From Synechococcales cyanobacterium GL140_1_metabat_312 (GTDB lineage: Bacteria > Cyanobacteriota > Cyanobacteriia > Leptolyngbyales > Leptolyngbyaceae): 64,000 nt of DNA. The stretch lies in NCBI GenBank assembly GCA_025351345.1, contig JANXWB010000028.1:35251-99250 (forward strand), read 5' to 3'. Numbering within the stretch: position 1 is the stretch's first letter; every line of letters starts with the position of its first letter. A program made the position numbers and the translations under genes. Under the pieces are notes generated by a model that worked only from the letters and a program-made list of their open reading frames with translations, ran no database searches and was not told the origin of the DNA. This document shows, one piece after another, positions 18,954-28,281 of this stretch.

Positions 18954-19931
18954 ATGTCGTCGTCTTACACTCCATTGCCCTTGCAAGTTGCGGCTTCGCT
19001 GAAGACCTTAAGTGGTGATGATCTTAAGGTGATGGCCGTGCTGTGTTTTCAGGCGTTTAACTGCGATCGCACAACGTTGACCCTAGAGCAAATTGAAGCC
19101 TTAGGAAATATTTCACGCCATGTCCTGAAGCCTTGTCTCAATCGGCTGATGCGACGGGCTTGGGTTATTCAGGATGGGCCACTGTATCGGCTAGCACTGC
19201 AATTACCAGAGACACAATTGCCAGCAGTTAATACAGGAGATGTAGTGGCCGTGAATTATGATCCGGCTTTGGGAATTCGGCCTCAGCGGGTTCAAGCAAA
19301 TTTGTTGTATCCCGATGGGCCTTGGTTGACAGAAACGGGATTTTTATTAGAAGACTTTGTACGCGATCGGGTGGAGGTATGGCGCAAGGGCGACCATTAC
19401 AATGCGCGGGCATTTGGGGCGATGGCGACGGAAGATGTGATGGGGATTGTGTGTAAACATTATGCAAAATATGAAAACCATGGCAATTTAGAAATTGATT
19501 GGCATAGTTTTTGTTTGAAGAATCAACGCTATCTACAAAATGTTAAGCAGCGCTTAGATGCGGGGATTGAAATTCAGGAAACCGAACAGGCTCAGGTCAT
19601 AGCAAAATTGCCCATCTTACATCAGCAGTCTTCTGGAGTATACGCCTCAATTGAATCTGATGAGTCTCCTACAATGTCTCCTGTCCCCTCCACAGTGACG
19701 AAAACTATGGGCGCATTGACTCAGGCTCGGGCCTTTCCAACCCAAATGCTTACGCCTGTTCGAGAGGTTCGATCGTTATCTCGGCTCGATCGGTTGAATT
19801 TGTGGGTTCAGGACCCAATTCTACGACGGGAAGCGGAACGTGAGGCGAAAGCTGCGGGCTATGGAATTGAGCGTAGTGAAGCAGGGATTGCATTTCGAGT
19901 AGTGGATTTAGAGAATTGCGAGGATTTCTAA
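18954..19931 (+). CDS. Hypothetical protein with N-terminal winged-helix-like domain
   Basis: About 325 residues from the ATG at 18954; the frame opens three codons earlier at TTG. The first ~85 residues (LKTLSGDDLKVMAVLCFQAF followed by LTLEQIEALGNISRHVLKPCLNRLMRRAWV) look like a winged helix-turn-helix with a recognition helix around NISRHVLKPCLNRL. The middle is a globular region, then a linker rich in Ser, Thr and Pro, and a basic C-terminal stretch. It could bind DNA, but the family is not one I recognise. It is a single gene on the plus strand with an independent position after the dapL hairpin. Confidence 0.65.
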   Translation: MSSSYTPLPLQVAASLKTLSGDDLKVMAVLCFQAFNCDRTTLTLEQIEALGNISRHVLKPCLNRLMRRAWVIQDGPLYRLALQLPETQLPAVNTGDVVAVNYDPALGIRPQRVQANLLYPDGPWLTETGFLLEDFVRDRVEVWRKGDHYNARAFGAMATEDVMGIVCKHYAKYENHGNLEIDWHSFCLKNQRYLQNVKQRLDAGIEIQETEQAQVIAKLPILHQQSSGVYASIESDESPTMSPVPSTVTKTMGALTQARAFPTQMLTPVREVRSLSRLDRLNLWVQDPILRREAEREAKAAGYGIERSEAGIAFRVVDLENCEDF

Positions 19932-20061
19932 GCGATTACGGTGATGTATTTTATTTGGCCTCAATCTACTGGTGGATTAAATTGATCGCATTTAATGTTA
20001 GATAGATTATTTGCTTCTGTTATGAGTTTTCAATTTTGCCGATCGGGCCACTCCCTAATGA

Positions 20062-21663
20062 CTAAAACACTCCAGCCAAATTCAAAAGCCTAGTAATACT
20101 ACTTGGCAATTCAGAATTGAACCGCAGGGGTAAATTATCGGTCGATCGTGATTGAACATATCCTGATGTTAGGAATGGTCTGTATTGATCTCGATCGTTC
20201 ATGAACTGTTTTATAAACGCTAAGCTAGTTCCGCGCACAACAGCTCGAAGATTTTCAGTATCTGATCCGATACGTTCTTTAATTAATGCTTTATCGTCAT
20301 TACCCGAATTAAGCCGATCGCTTACACTTAAATGAGTTGCTCCGATTGCTGTAATCAGATACTTTGGCGAAGGTAATTGCATAAAGGGCTGTAATTGCTG
20401 ATCAAATGTTGGAGTCAAGGCATCTTCAGTACTTGTTAACATCAAGGTTGGCGTTGTTATTTGCTTTAATCCTGATTTTCCAAAAATTTGACCTGCAACT
20501 GGATTTAGAGCGATAGTCCCAATGACTCGATTATCCTTTAAACTAAGGCTGCGTTGTTGAATTGATTTCCCCGAACATTGTAACCAATCCGCTGGCGATC
20601 GGGTAATTAAGCGATTACTCTGCTGACAAAATTGACGCAATTCATCAAGCTCCAGCTCCCCGCCCGCCAACGCTAGCGCATCATAGCCACCCATAGAATG
20701 TCCTAAAACTACAATTTGATTTAAATTGAGTTTAAGATTGGAGTCTTTGCCTAATTCATTCAATGCGAACTGTAAGTCCTTTGGACGATCGAGCAATTCT
20801 TGGGAAGGCAACAACTTCTCGACATCAAATGCCGATAGCTTGAATAAACTCAATACTGATGGATGTTCGACAACAATTGTATTGATGCCATAGGATGCAA
20901 AATGTCTACCTAGGTAACCGAGGAAATTTTTACTGGCTTCAAATCCCGGCGAAACCACAACCGTAGGCGATCCTTGAATCGCCGCTTCACTCAAATACAA
21001 ATCTACCGGAACTTCCCGATCCTTTCGCGTCCCGTCCACCAGCTTCAAGGTCTGGCGCTGATATGCGATCGGTCCTGGGACGCTCGGATCGATCGCACTC
21101 TTAAAATTTGCGGTGTCCTCCACAAACAAACTTTTTTCAAGTAATCCGCCTAGCGCTTTGCTTTTCCAATAATTCAGATTTATTTTTGACGCGATCGCAG
21201 CGGCCTGTGACAAATCGATCGTGACTGTTTTGGTCGGAATCGTCTTCAAAACGCCGATCGCATCCACAGCGCCAAACTGAGCCGCCGCCAACGAAACCCC
21301 AACCTGCAACATTTCCGGTGTCAACCCCGGAGAGGCCGTTTGAACATTTGTCATAAGCTGCTGACCTGCGGGCGACTTGAGTAAATCTCCCACGACCCGA
21401 CCCACAATTTGAGGATTCAGATCCAATTTTGTCGTAAGTCCTTTCCGGACAGATGGCGTTAAAAATGGGCTAAAAAGTTGCAAATTAGGCGACAGTTGGC
21501 CTGTTTTTGCATAGGTCTCCACTTCTTCGACTTTTACCGTTTGCTCAAATGGACCAAAGCGTAACGTGATTTCTTCAGCAGCTTGGCTACTCCCGATCGG
21601 TCCCAAAATCATCCCCAGACTGAAAACCAGAGTCCCCGCGACTTGCTTGATCACACTATGCAT
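20062..21663 (-). CDS. Secreted alpha/beta hydrolase with DUF1400 N-terminal domain
   Basis: About 533 residues. A good ribosome site (AAGGAG) stands before the ATG at 21663, so the longer frame from 21714 is not preferred. A signal peptide is visible (hydrophobic stretch VAGTLVFSLGMILGPIG, then SSQAAEE as likely cleavage site). The cyanobacterial DUF1400 region follows, then an alpha/beta-hydrolase fold with the nucleophile serine in GHSMGG (S323). Such proteins are predicted lipase or acetylhydrolase-like enzymes of the periplasm; the substrate is unknown. The convergent upstream neighbour ends 130 bases away. Confidence 0.85.
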   Translation of the reverse strand: MHSVIKQVAGTLVFSLGMILGPIGSSQAAEEITLRFGPFEQTVKVEEVETYAKTGQLSPNLQLFSPFLTPSVRKGLTTKLDLNPQIVGRVVGDLLKSPAGQQLMTNVQTASPGLTPEMLQVGVSLAAAQFGAVDAIGVLKTIPTKTVTIDLSQAAAIASKINLNYWKSKALGGLLEKSLFVEDTANFKSAIDPSVPGPIAYQRQTLKLVDGTRKDREVPVDLYLSEAAIQGSPTVVVSPGFEASKNFLGYLGRHFASYGINTIVVEHPSVLSLFKLSAFDVEKLLPSQELLDRPKDLQFALNELGKDSNLKLNLNQIVVLGHSMGGYDALALAGGELELDELRQFCQQSNRLITRSPADWLQCSGKSIQQRSLSLKDNRVIGTIALNPVAGQIFGKSGLKQITTPTLMLTSTEDALTPTFDQQLQPFMQLPSPKYLITAIGATHLSVSDRLNSGNDDKALIKERIGSDTENLRAVVRGTSLAFIKQFMNDRDQYRPFLTSGYVQSRSTDNLPLRFNSELPSSITRLLNLAGVF

Positions 21664-22059
21664 GAAAATTCTCCTTAAGTCGGCAACGTTTAAAGTGTAG
21701 CGACGTAATTTCATACGACGTAGTAGAGTGTTTCTAGGTTCCGCAAAAAATAGGATTTTAAATCATTTTTCTAATTCTATGATTTTAATTTCTTGATATG
21801 TGAATTCACGATCGGCATTTGGGTTTACGCAATAGAAATTCAGGTATATAAATATACTTCAGTTTTACAGAATAGATTGATTTGAAAACACTGTAGAGAA
21901 TAAAATGACTATTAGTTTATATCTATGAGGTTATAAAAAACAGAATAAGTATTGATTCAAATTTAAGTAAATCACTTGATAAGATCGTGAAAGATTAGAA
22001 CTATCAAAAGTTCCAACCTTTCATTTCAACCTTTCAATTGATGCTTGAATCCTTACCGC
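21664..22059. other. AT-rich intergenic region
   Basis: There are 396 bases upstream of the hydrolase and downstream of the next minus-strand gene, with no supported coding frame. It is notably AT-rich and probably holds the hydrolase promoter. No clear hairpin or repeat is seen. Confidence 0.4.
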
Positions 22060-22587
22060 TTAAGTCGTTACAGGAGTGGCAGGCTTAAACCATTTGGTTT
22101 GATGGAATGGATATTCAATTAATGTGGGTTTATCTGGGAGATAACGATCGGGTAACAATACTTTTTTTGCCAACGTCTGCATTCGACCAATGGGCATTCC
22201 CGCAATTTGTTTTTTCAGATCTATCATCTTCCAGAATACCGCTGAAGGCTTTTTACTCTCCAAAGTCGCCGCAGGACGATGAATTGCTTTTCCTCGATAT
22301 CGTCCACCCCCAGAAGCCGCTTCAACGCCCATATAAACGCCTTTCCACCATACTTCCGGATTAAGCGGCAAATCACCAGCAGCATTAGAAGCATAGATAA
22401 AGACTTCGAGAGCTTTCCCTTTGCGGGCTAACTCAACAGCAGACAAAGCTTCAAACTCTTGACTGCCATATATCAAAAACGCAGGATGAATCTCTTGTTC
22501 ATACTGAGTCGCGAGGCATTCTAGACCCGATAGTAAAAAAGATTCGGGAACAGATAGTAAAACAGCCAGATTAGGGGAGGTTTCCAT
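22060..22587 (-). CDS. Conserved-looking hypothetical protein
   Basis: A 175-residue soluble protein with no signal peptide or membrane segment. It starts METSPNLAVLLSVPESFLLSGLE and has a Gly-rich central piece (GVEAASGGGRYRGKAIHRP) and a basic, Pro-containing C-terminus. Codon use matches neighbouring genes, and the frame is clean. I do not recognise a family, and nothing in the context (same strand as recG, 230 bases downstream of it) gives a function. Confidence 0.6.
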   Translation of the reverse strand: METSPNLAVLLSVPESFLLSGLECLATQYEQEIHPAFLIYGSQEFEALSAVELARKGKALEVFIYASNAAGDLPLNPEVWWKGVYMGVEAASGGGRYRGKAIHRPAATLESKKPSAVFWKMIDLKKQIAGMPIGRMQTLAKKVLLPDRYLPDKPTLIEYPFHQTKWFKPATPVTT

Positions 22588-22817
22588 GAAAATTTAGCAA
22601 ATGTCCTAAACAGAGCAGGTAAAAAATGATACTTAAGATCAGGTCCATAAAGCCCTAATTTTAAGCCCGTCTCACCATACTAGAGAACGCAAAACAACGC
22701 TACAGACCTGTGAATACCTAAGTTTAGTAAAATCGACTGCGATCGTTCATTTTCTGGCCTGATCGCCCCTTCAATCCAAATTACGGCCAAATCAAAATAG
22801 CTCAATTAAAATCAAGC

Positions 22818-25307
22818 CTAAGTCAAAATTGCGCCACCAAGAAGTCGAGTATAGCGATAGTCAAGTTCTGCCTTCATCGCCGCCCAACGATCGAGGGTTG
22901 GATCCTTATCGATCGCGTTTTGAGCCGCATCCCGTGCAATTTCCAATACTTCTTGATCTTCAACCAAACTCGCTAAGGCAAAATCTGGCAATCCAGACTG
23001 GCGCGTCCCTAAAACAGCACCGGGACCACGGAATCGTAAATCCATTTCGGATATAAAAAAGCCATCTTGAGATTGTTCCATCACTTTCAAACGTTGACGG
23101 GCCGTATCGCTTTTTGAAGTGCTGAGTAGAAGACAGAATGATTGCGCGGCGCCCCGGCCCACTCGACCGCGCAACTGGTGCAATTGTGAAAGTCCAAAAC
23201 GCTCAGCATGTTCAATCAACATAATGCTGGCATTGGGGACATCAACTCCGACTTCGACAACCGTGGTGGATACTAAGATTTGGGTAGTGCGATCGCGAAA
23301 GGCTGAAATTGCCGCATTTTTCTCAGCAGATGAAAGTTTGCCATGCAACAATCCAACAACTAAATCAGGGAATACATTATCTTGCAAATCCGCATGAGCT
23401 TGAACTGCGGATTTTAGATCTAATTTTTCAGATTCTTCAACCAAAGGAAGCACCACATAAACCTGCCGACCATCCGTAATTTCGCGGCGCATTAAATCAT
23501 AGGCTGCTTGTCTATCTTTTCCAGCCAAGACAGTAGTTTTGATGGCTTTTCGACCCGGAGGCAGTTCATCAATTTGACTCACATCTAAATCGCCATGCAA
23601 TGTTAAGGCCAATGTCCGAGGAATGGGAGTGGCTGTCATGGTGAGAACATGAGGATTATCACCTTTTTGCTGCAATCGCGCACGCTGTTGAACTCCAAAT
23701 CGATGCTGTTCATCAATTACAATTAAGCCTAGTTTTTGGAATTGAACCGGATCTTCAATTAATGCGTGAGTCCCAACGAGTAAGGGTAATTCTCCCGTTT
23801 GTAATTGAGTATGAATTTGTCTCCGTTTTGCAACACGAGTGGAGCCAGTGAGTAATTCGACAGGCAAATGTAAAAGACTAAACCATTCAACAAGTTTACG
23901 ATAATGCTGCTCAGCTAATACTTCGGTCGGAGCCATGAATGCGCCTTGGTATCCGGCTTGAATGGCCGCGAGTAGGGCAATGACGGCAACAACTGTTTTC
24001 CCCGATCCGACATCGCCTTGAATCAAACGGTTCATGGGGACGGCCTTGGTCAGATCATTCTGAATCTCATTCACAACACGGGCTTGAGCTTTAGTGAGTT
24101 CAAAGGGTAGACCGTCATAGAATTCAGTGATTAGTGAGCCTTCAGGTTGCAGAATGACGCTGGTTTGTTTGGCTTGTTCGCGATATCGACGGGACAATAG
24201 TCCCAGTTGCAAATAGAAAAATTCATCAAATACCAATCGTTTTCGGGCTGCGTCGAGGGATTCACGATCGTCTGGGAAATGAATTTGTGCAATGGCTCGT
24301 TGTATTTCCGCTAAGTCATACTGCGATCGTAATCCCTCCGGCAATGTTTCAGCGAGTCTGGCCGCCGCAGGCAATCCCGATTTCATTGCACGTCGCACCA
24401 GATCTGCACCGACCCCATCGGTCAATGGATAAATCGGCAAGATCCGCCCGATCGTATCGGAATTTACTTCACCATCAAATTCTAAAATCTCGATTTGAGG
24501 ATTATCGAGGGTGAGTCCATATTGGGTTTCCTTGACTAGTCCAGAAGCGGCGACGGCGGCTCCGGTTGGGTGCATTTTCTTTTGTTGCTCTTGCCAACCC
24601 CGCCCAGAAAAACGACTTCCCATAAAAAAACGACTCAATTTCATCCGGCCTGAGCTGTCTTTAATGGTCACATCAAAAATAGTGAGCTTGTTGTTTTTGA
24701 CCGTGGTGAAGCAATTACAAGCCGTAATAGTGCCAACGATCGTGGCTGTTTCGCCCGCTTTGAGGTCCCGGATTTTAGCTTGACGAGCGTAGTCAATATG
24801 CTCGCGAGGATAGTAGTAGAGCAAATCTCGAACCGTGATAATGCCAAGTTTAGCTAGTTTTTCAGCACTTTTAGGCCCGACTCCAGGAAGATAAGTAACC
24901 GCTTGTTCAAGATCGGGAATTTTGCCAGCCGGAGAGGCGGAATTGCTAGGATTAGTCGTACTACGGAGGATTGTTTTTGGAGTGGAATCTTTTGTTGCTG
25001 CACCTTTCGCGGATTGCTGGATGGACTGCTGAGTCGATTGTTTAAGACTAGATTGTTTAAGACTATAAACAGTACGCCTAGTTTCCGCGACTAAGTGTTG
25101 CCGATCGGCAAATTCCAGATCCCCGTAACTAGAGTACTTTTCAGCCAGGGTTTGGAGCTTTTGCCGATCGGGCCGATCGAGGACAGAACTGGGTTCCCCT
25201 AAGGCAATTTGGAGAAATTCACTAAATCGATATTGATTGCCCTGGAGATCATTAAATCCAGCTTCAGCTTCAAAGGCGAGTGCTTTTTGGAGGCGGAGAA
25301 AGTCCAT
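22818..25307 (-). CDS. recG: ATP-dependent DNA helicase RecG
   Basis: About 829 residues. RecG reverses stalled replication forks and branch-migrates recombination intermediates. The order is: an N-terminal extension with a Gln/Ser-rich repeat (LKQSSLKQSTQQS), the helix-hairpin-helix-like LPGVGPKSAEKLAKLG, the wedge/OB domain, Walker A GDVGSGKT, DEQH box, TATPIPRTLAL and the C-terminal helicase domain ending in the RecG wedge-contact region. The extension makes it longer than the ~690-residue E. coli protein and is common in cyanobacteria. I prefer the ATG at 25307 over a TTG at 25328. It is divergent from the next gene. Confidence 0.96.
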   Translation of the reverse strand: MDFLRLQKALAFEAEAGFNDLQGNQYRFSEFLQIALGEPSSVLDRPDRQKLQTLAEKYSSYGDLEFADRQHLVAETRRTVYSLKQSSLKQSTQQSIQQSAKGAATKDSTPKTILRSTTNPSNSASPAGKIPDLEQAVTYLPGVGPKSAEKLAKLGIITVRDLLYYYPREHIDYARQAKIRDLKAGETATIVGTITACNCFTTVKNNKLTIFDVTIKDSSGRMKLSRFFMGSRFSGRGWQEQQKKMHPTGAAVAASGLVKETQYGLTLDNPQIEILEFDGEVNSDTIGRILPIYPLTDGVGADLVRRAMKSGLPAAARLAETLPEGLRSQYDLAEIQRAIAQIHFPDDRESLDAARKRLVFDEFFYLQLGLLSRRYREQAKQTSVILQPEGSLITEFYDGLPFELTKAQARVVNEIQNDLTKAVPMNRLIQGDVGSGKTVVAVIALLAAIQAGYQGAFMAPTEVLAEQHYRKLVEWFSLLHLPVELLTGSTRVAKRRQIHTQLQTGELPLLVGTHALIEDPVQFQKLGLIVIDEQHRFGVQQRARLQQKGDNPHVLTMTATPIPRTLALTLHGDLDVSQIDELPPGRKAIKTTVLAGKDRQAAYDLMRREITDGRQVYVVLPLVEESEKLDLKSAVQAHADLQDNVFPDLVVGLLHGKLSSAEKNAAISAFRDRTTQILVSTTVVEVGVDVPNASIMLIEHAERFGLSQLHQLRGRVGRGAAQSFCLLLSTSKSDTARQRLKVMEQSQDGFFISEMDLRFRGPGAVLGTRQSGLPDFALASLVEDQEVLEIARDAAQNAIDKDPTLDRWAAMKAELDYRYTRLLGGAILT

Positions 25308-25608
25308 AGGGTCTTCTTGGGATGACAATTAGAGAATCTTAACAATCAGAAAATTAGAGTTTCCGCAAGAGATTATCTATGATAAATCATGGCGATACCG
25401 ACGCGATCGATGACCCTGATGATCGAGGCATAACGGAACTTTTTCCAATTGTCACAAATAGAACTAGACTATTATCGTTCACAATATTTGTGGGCATACT
25501 GGTAGTCCGGGCCTAACTAAGCCTGATTCGAGACCCCTGGCTTCGATCGGTTTGGTTCATATTTCGTTAAAAAACTCTGATTGATGTTTTCACGACTGAA
25601 GGTTTCTC
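25308..25608. other. Divergent promoter region between recG and the next gene
   Basis: There are 301 bases with no supported coding frame. Both flanking genes start here, so it should contain two promoters. No repeat or strong hairpin stands out by eye. Confidence 0.4.
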
Positions 25609-26826
25609 ATGCAGGATGCGGCTTCTACCATTGCGCGTCAATTAGCCCAAGATGAACAGGCCACGCGGATCTATAAGCTTCTGACTTATGTGAGCGAAGG
25701 TACTTGGGTTGGGGACATTTCGTCGCCTAATGAAGCCATGATTTATCGGGTCTTAAGTCAGCTCTTAGAGCAATTTACCGACTTAACCTTGCTCCGATCG
25801 TACATTCACACCAGCGTCAATACCCTTAGCAAACCCGCCGAATATTCTCAAATTGCTGACCTCATTCTAGAGGCAATTTTCTCAGATCGGGGCGGCGAAG
25901 ACCCTACCACAACATTCTTACGGGTCGTGTCTCCCCCTAATCCCCAAGTCAATCCCCAGACTACGCTCTACAGCACGATCGCTGCCAAACTGCCCCAGAT
26001 TCCCAACCAAATCCGGCTAAAAAAGCTAGCGTTGTGTGCTGCCCGATCGATTTGGGAAGTCGATTTGGCTAGGCTAGAGGCTATAAGTTGGGTCGATTTG
26101 ACCAAAATGATTCATCAACGTCATGCCACCCATCAAGAATTGAAAAAAGGGTTGCAACAAGTCGTAAGTCAGTTGAGTAAACCCGTTGAATATAGTGTGT
26201 TGGCGGAAACATTAATCGATAATCTGCAAGCTCTTTACCAAGTTCCGATCGTACAAGTTCCGATCGTAGAAGTTCCCACGAACGCAGCTCAACCAAACCT
26301 CACCCCAAGCCTCACCTCCAACCTCAATAGTAGTGAAACTGAATCGCTAGTGAATTTCGACGAAATAAGGCAAGACACCCACTTTCCTAAGCCACCCGAC
26401 GTAATACCCCCGTCGCAGTGGAGTGATGACACCGGGACTAGCAGAGTGGAGACGATCGATTCTGAGATGTTTGATTTGCACTTTGACATTATGAAATTAG
26501 CAAATCCACTACGCCTCAAGCATTTATTATTAATTTTAGTAAATGGTATTGAACCTAAAGACGCGATCGAAGGGATGACCCTGCGACAACAAAGTATGAT
26601 TCCATTACTCGCAACAGCATTTAGGCTACACCGAAAACCAGAAATTTTGGGGATTAAATTGCGGGAGATTGCCCGGAAATTACCAGATACCGATGAGTAT
26701 GAAACGACCATCGAGGCGATAATGCGGGCTTTTAAGATGCGATCGGCTTCAACTTCAGTTAGCACCACTCCAAAACGGATGCCCTTTGATGAATCGACGA
26801 TCGGGATTAGTTCTTTAAATCGTTAA
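25609..26826 (+). CDS. Hypothetical helical protein with an internal duplication
   Basis: A 405-residue soluble, mostly helical protein. Two segments resemble each other: around residues 65-90 (LRSYIHTSVNTLSKPAEYSQ then IADLILEAIF) and around 180-208 (LKKGLQQVVSQLSKPVEYSV then LAETLIDNLQAL). Both carry the SKPxEYS core. After the second comes a linker with a small tandem repeat (VPIVQVPIVEVP), encoded by two copies of a 15-base unit at 26239-26268. The C-terminal part (FDLHFDIMKLANPLRLKHLL onwards) is another helical domain. No catalytic motif is seen. I do not recognise the family. It is divergent from recG and followed by a pentapeptide-repeat gene. Confidence 0.7.
   Translation: MQDAASTIARQLAQDEQATRIYKLLTYVSEGTWVGDISSPNEAMIYRVLSQLLEQFTDLTLLRSYIHTSVNTLSKPAEYSQIADLILEAIFSDRGGEDPTTTFLRVVSPPNPQVNPQTTLYSTIAAKLPQIPNQIRLKKLALCAARSIWEVDLARLEAISWVDLTKMIHQRHATHQELKKGLQQVVSQLSKPVEYSVLAETLIDNLQALYQVPIVQVPIVEVPTNAAQPNLTPSLTSNLNSSETESLVNFDEIRQDTHFPKPPDVIPPSQWSDDTGTSRVETIDSEMFDLHFDIMKLANPLRLKHLLLILVNGIEPKDAIEGMTLRQQSMIPLLATAFRLHRKPEILGIKLREIARKLPDTDEYETTIEAIMRAFKMRSASTSVSTTPKRMPFDESTIGISSLNR
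26239..26268 (+). repeat. 15-base in-frame tandem duplication around CGATCG
   Basis: Two exact copies of CAAGTTCCGATCGTA lie head to tail, with the first eight bases nearly repeated a third time (GAAGTTCC). It encodes the VPIVQVPIVEVP linker. Each unit contains a CGATCG core. Confidence 0.9.
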
Positions 26827-26888
26827 ACCATTGATTAGTTTTTTATTTCTTAGTTTCTTGCATTAATTTTATTTGGAATAGACCCCCC

Positions 26889-27884
26889 ATGACTCCTGAA
26901 CACCTAATCACTCAATACAAATCCGGCCATGTAGATTTTTCAGGACTCGATCTTTACCGCATTCAACTCCAAGGCTCAGACCTGATTGGAGCCAATTTTT
27001 CAGGTAGCAATCTCCAGTGCGTCAACCTAGTTTTGGCTTTCCTCAGCCGGACGAACTTCCACCAAGCGAATCTGAAAGGGAGTCTGTTGCGCGGGGCAAA
27101 TTTCAGCCAAGCAGACTTGTCGAATTGTGATTTTCGAGATGCAGATCTCATGGGCTGCAACCTCAGCCGATCGGATCTGCGTTGTTCAGATCTGTCGCTC
27201 AGCACCTTACTTGATGCAAATCTTAGTGGAGCCGATTTACGCGGTGCAATTTTGAATGGTGCAGATTTGCGAAGTACTTGTCTTCGTAGTGCAAATATGC
27301 GGGAAGAAGGGCGCGGGCTGCCGGGTGCGGATCTGCGGGGTGCAAATCTTCAATATGCAGATTTAAAAGGAGCCAATCTATCTGGGGTCAATCTCCAGCG
27401 AGCTAATCTAGCGGGCGCAAATTTGACTGAAGTTAGCTTGAAAGGGGCAAATTTGACCCAGGCAATTTTAACTGGAGCAAAGCTAACCCATGCGTTTATG
27501 AGCGATGCCATTTTGATCGAGGCGAATCTGGCTGGAGCAATATTGCAAGATGCCAAAATGAATCGCGTAGATTTGACTAGGGCAATTTTGACTGATGCAG
27601 TTTTGACTGATGCGACCCTAAATGGGGCCAAACTGAACCAAGCTAATTTGCAAAATAGCAAAATGGCCCGAGTTCGCTTGAATAAGGCTGAGTTAGGTCG
27701 GACCAATTTAAAAGATGCACTACTTTTAGAAGCCAATCTAATTGAAGCATATCTAGGACGAGCGGATTTGCGGGGGGCAGATTTGCGGGGGGCAAACCTA
27801 ATCCGGGCTGAAATTAGCAGTGCTTTGATGGCCGGGGCAAACTTTGCGGGGGCAACATTGCCTGATGGAAGCATCCAGGATTAG
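26889..27884 (+). CDS. Pentapeptide-repeat protein
   Basis: A 331-residue protein made almost wholly of A(D/N)LxX pentapeptides, which fold as a right-handed four-sided beta-helix. The repeats run from about residue 17 to the end. One clear break occurs near residue 140 (MREEGRGLPGADLRGANL), where about six residues are inserted between coils. No signal peptide, kinase or other domain is attached. Cyanobacteria hold many of these proteins; most have no known partner. It lies 62 bases after the preceding hypothetical gene, so the two may be co-transcribed. Confidence 0.93.
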   Translation: MTPEHLITQYKSGHVDFSGLDLYRIQLQGSDLIGANFSGSNLQCVNLVLAFLSRTNFHQANLKGSLLRGANFSQADLSNCDFRDADLMGCNLSRSDLRCSDLSLSTLLDANLSGADLRGAILNGADLRSTCLRSANMREEGRGLPGADLRGANLQYADLKGANLSGVNLQRANLAGANLTEVSLKGANLTQAILTGAKLTHAFMSDAILIEANLAGAILQDAKMNRVDLTRAILTDAVLTDATLNGAKLNQANLQNSKMARVRLNKAELGRTNLKDALLLEANLIEAYLGRADLRGADLRGANLIRAEISSALMAGANFAGATLPDGSIQD

Positions 27885-28281
27885 CTAATATTTATTTAAT
27901 AATTATGATTCACTATTTTTCTAACGATTTAAGTAAAATGATCTGCCTGTACGATCATAGTTAAAAGTCTATTTAAATACGATCGGTTGACCAATTCATT
28001 AAACTAACTAGATTCATTTTAACTAGTAAGCATAGATAATTGCACCTAAATACAGCTAGAAACAAGTGTTGATTCCCGATAAGTTTTGGCAAATCTACAA
28101 GCACCAAAAGATAAAATTGCCATCGATCAAGCCACTGACTTTGAAAAATCGAAACAACGTTCTCAGGGTTTTCATTTCTTAGCCGTACGAACAAATCCCG
28201 ATGAAGAATATTTTGCAGGATGCTAAAAGAAGTTATGTAGGCTGTAGAATAAAATACTATTAACAATTTAATATTGATTAC
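27885..28281. other. Intergenic region with conflicting short frames
   Basis: There are 397 bases between the pentapeptide-repeat gene and the cyclase gene. On the plus strand a short open stretch near 28080-28220 reads like protein (ending FHFLAVRTNPDEEYFAGC) but has no start, and a 97-codon minus-strand frame spans the same bases. Neither has a ribosome site or a family I recognise. It may be a gene remnant. Confidence 0.3.

Noticed and set aside
27973..28266. 97-codon minus-strand frame
   Set aside because: It has no ribosome site, it conflicts with a more protein-like stretch on the other strand, and its hydrophobic look follows from AT-rich sequence.
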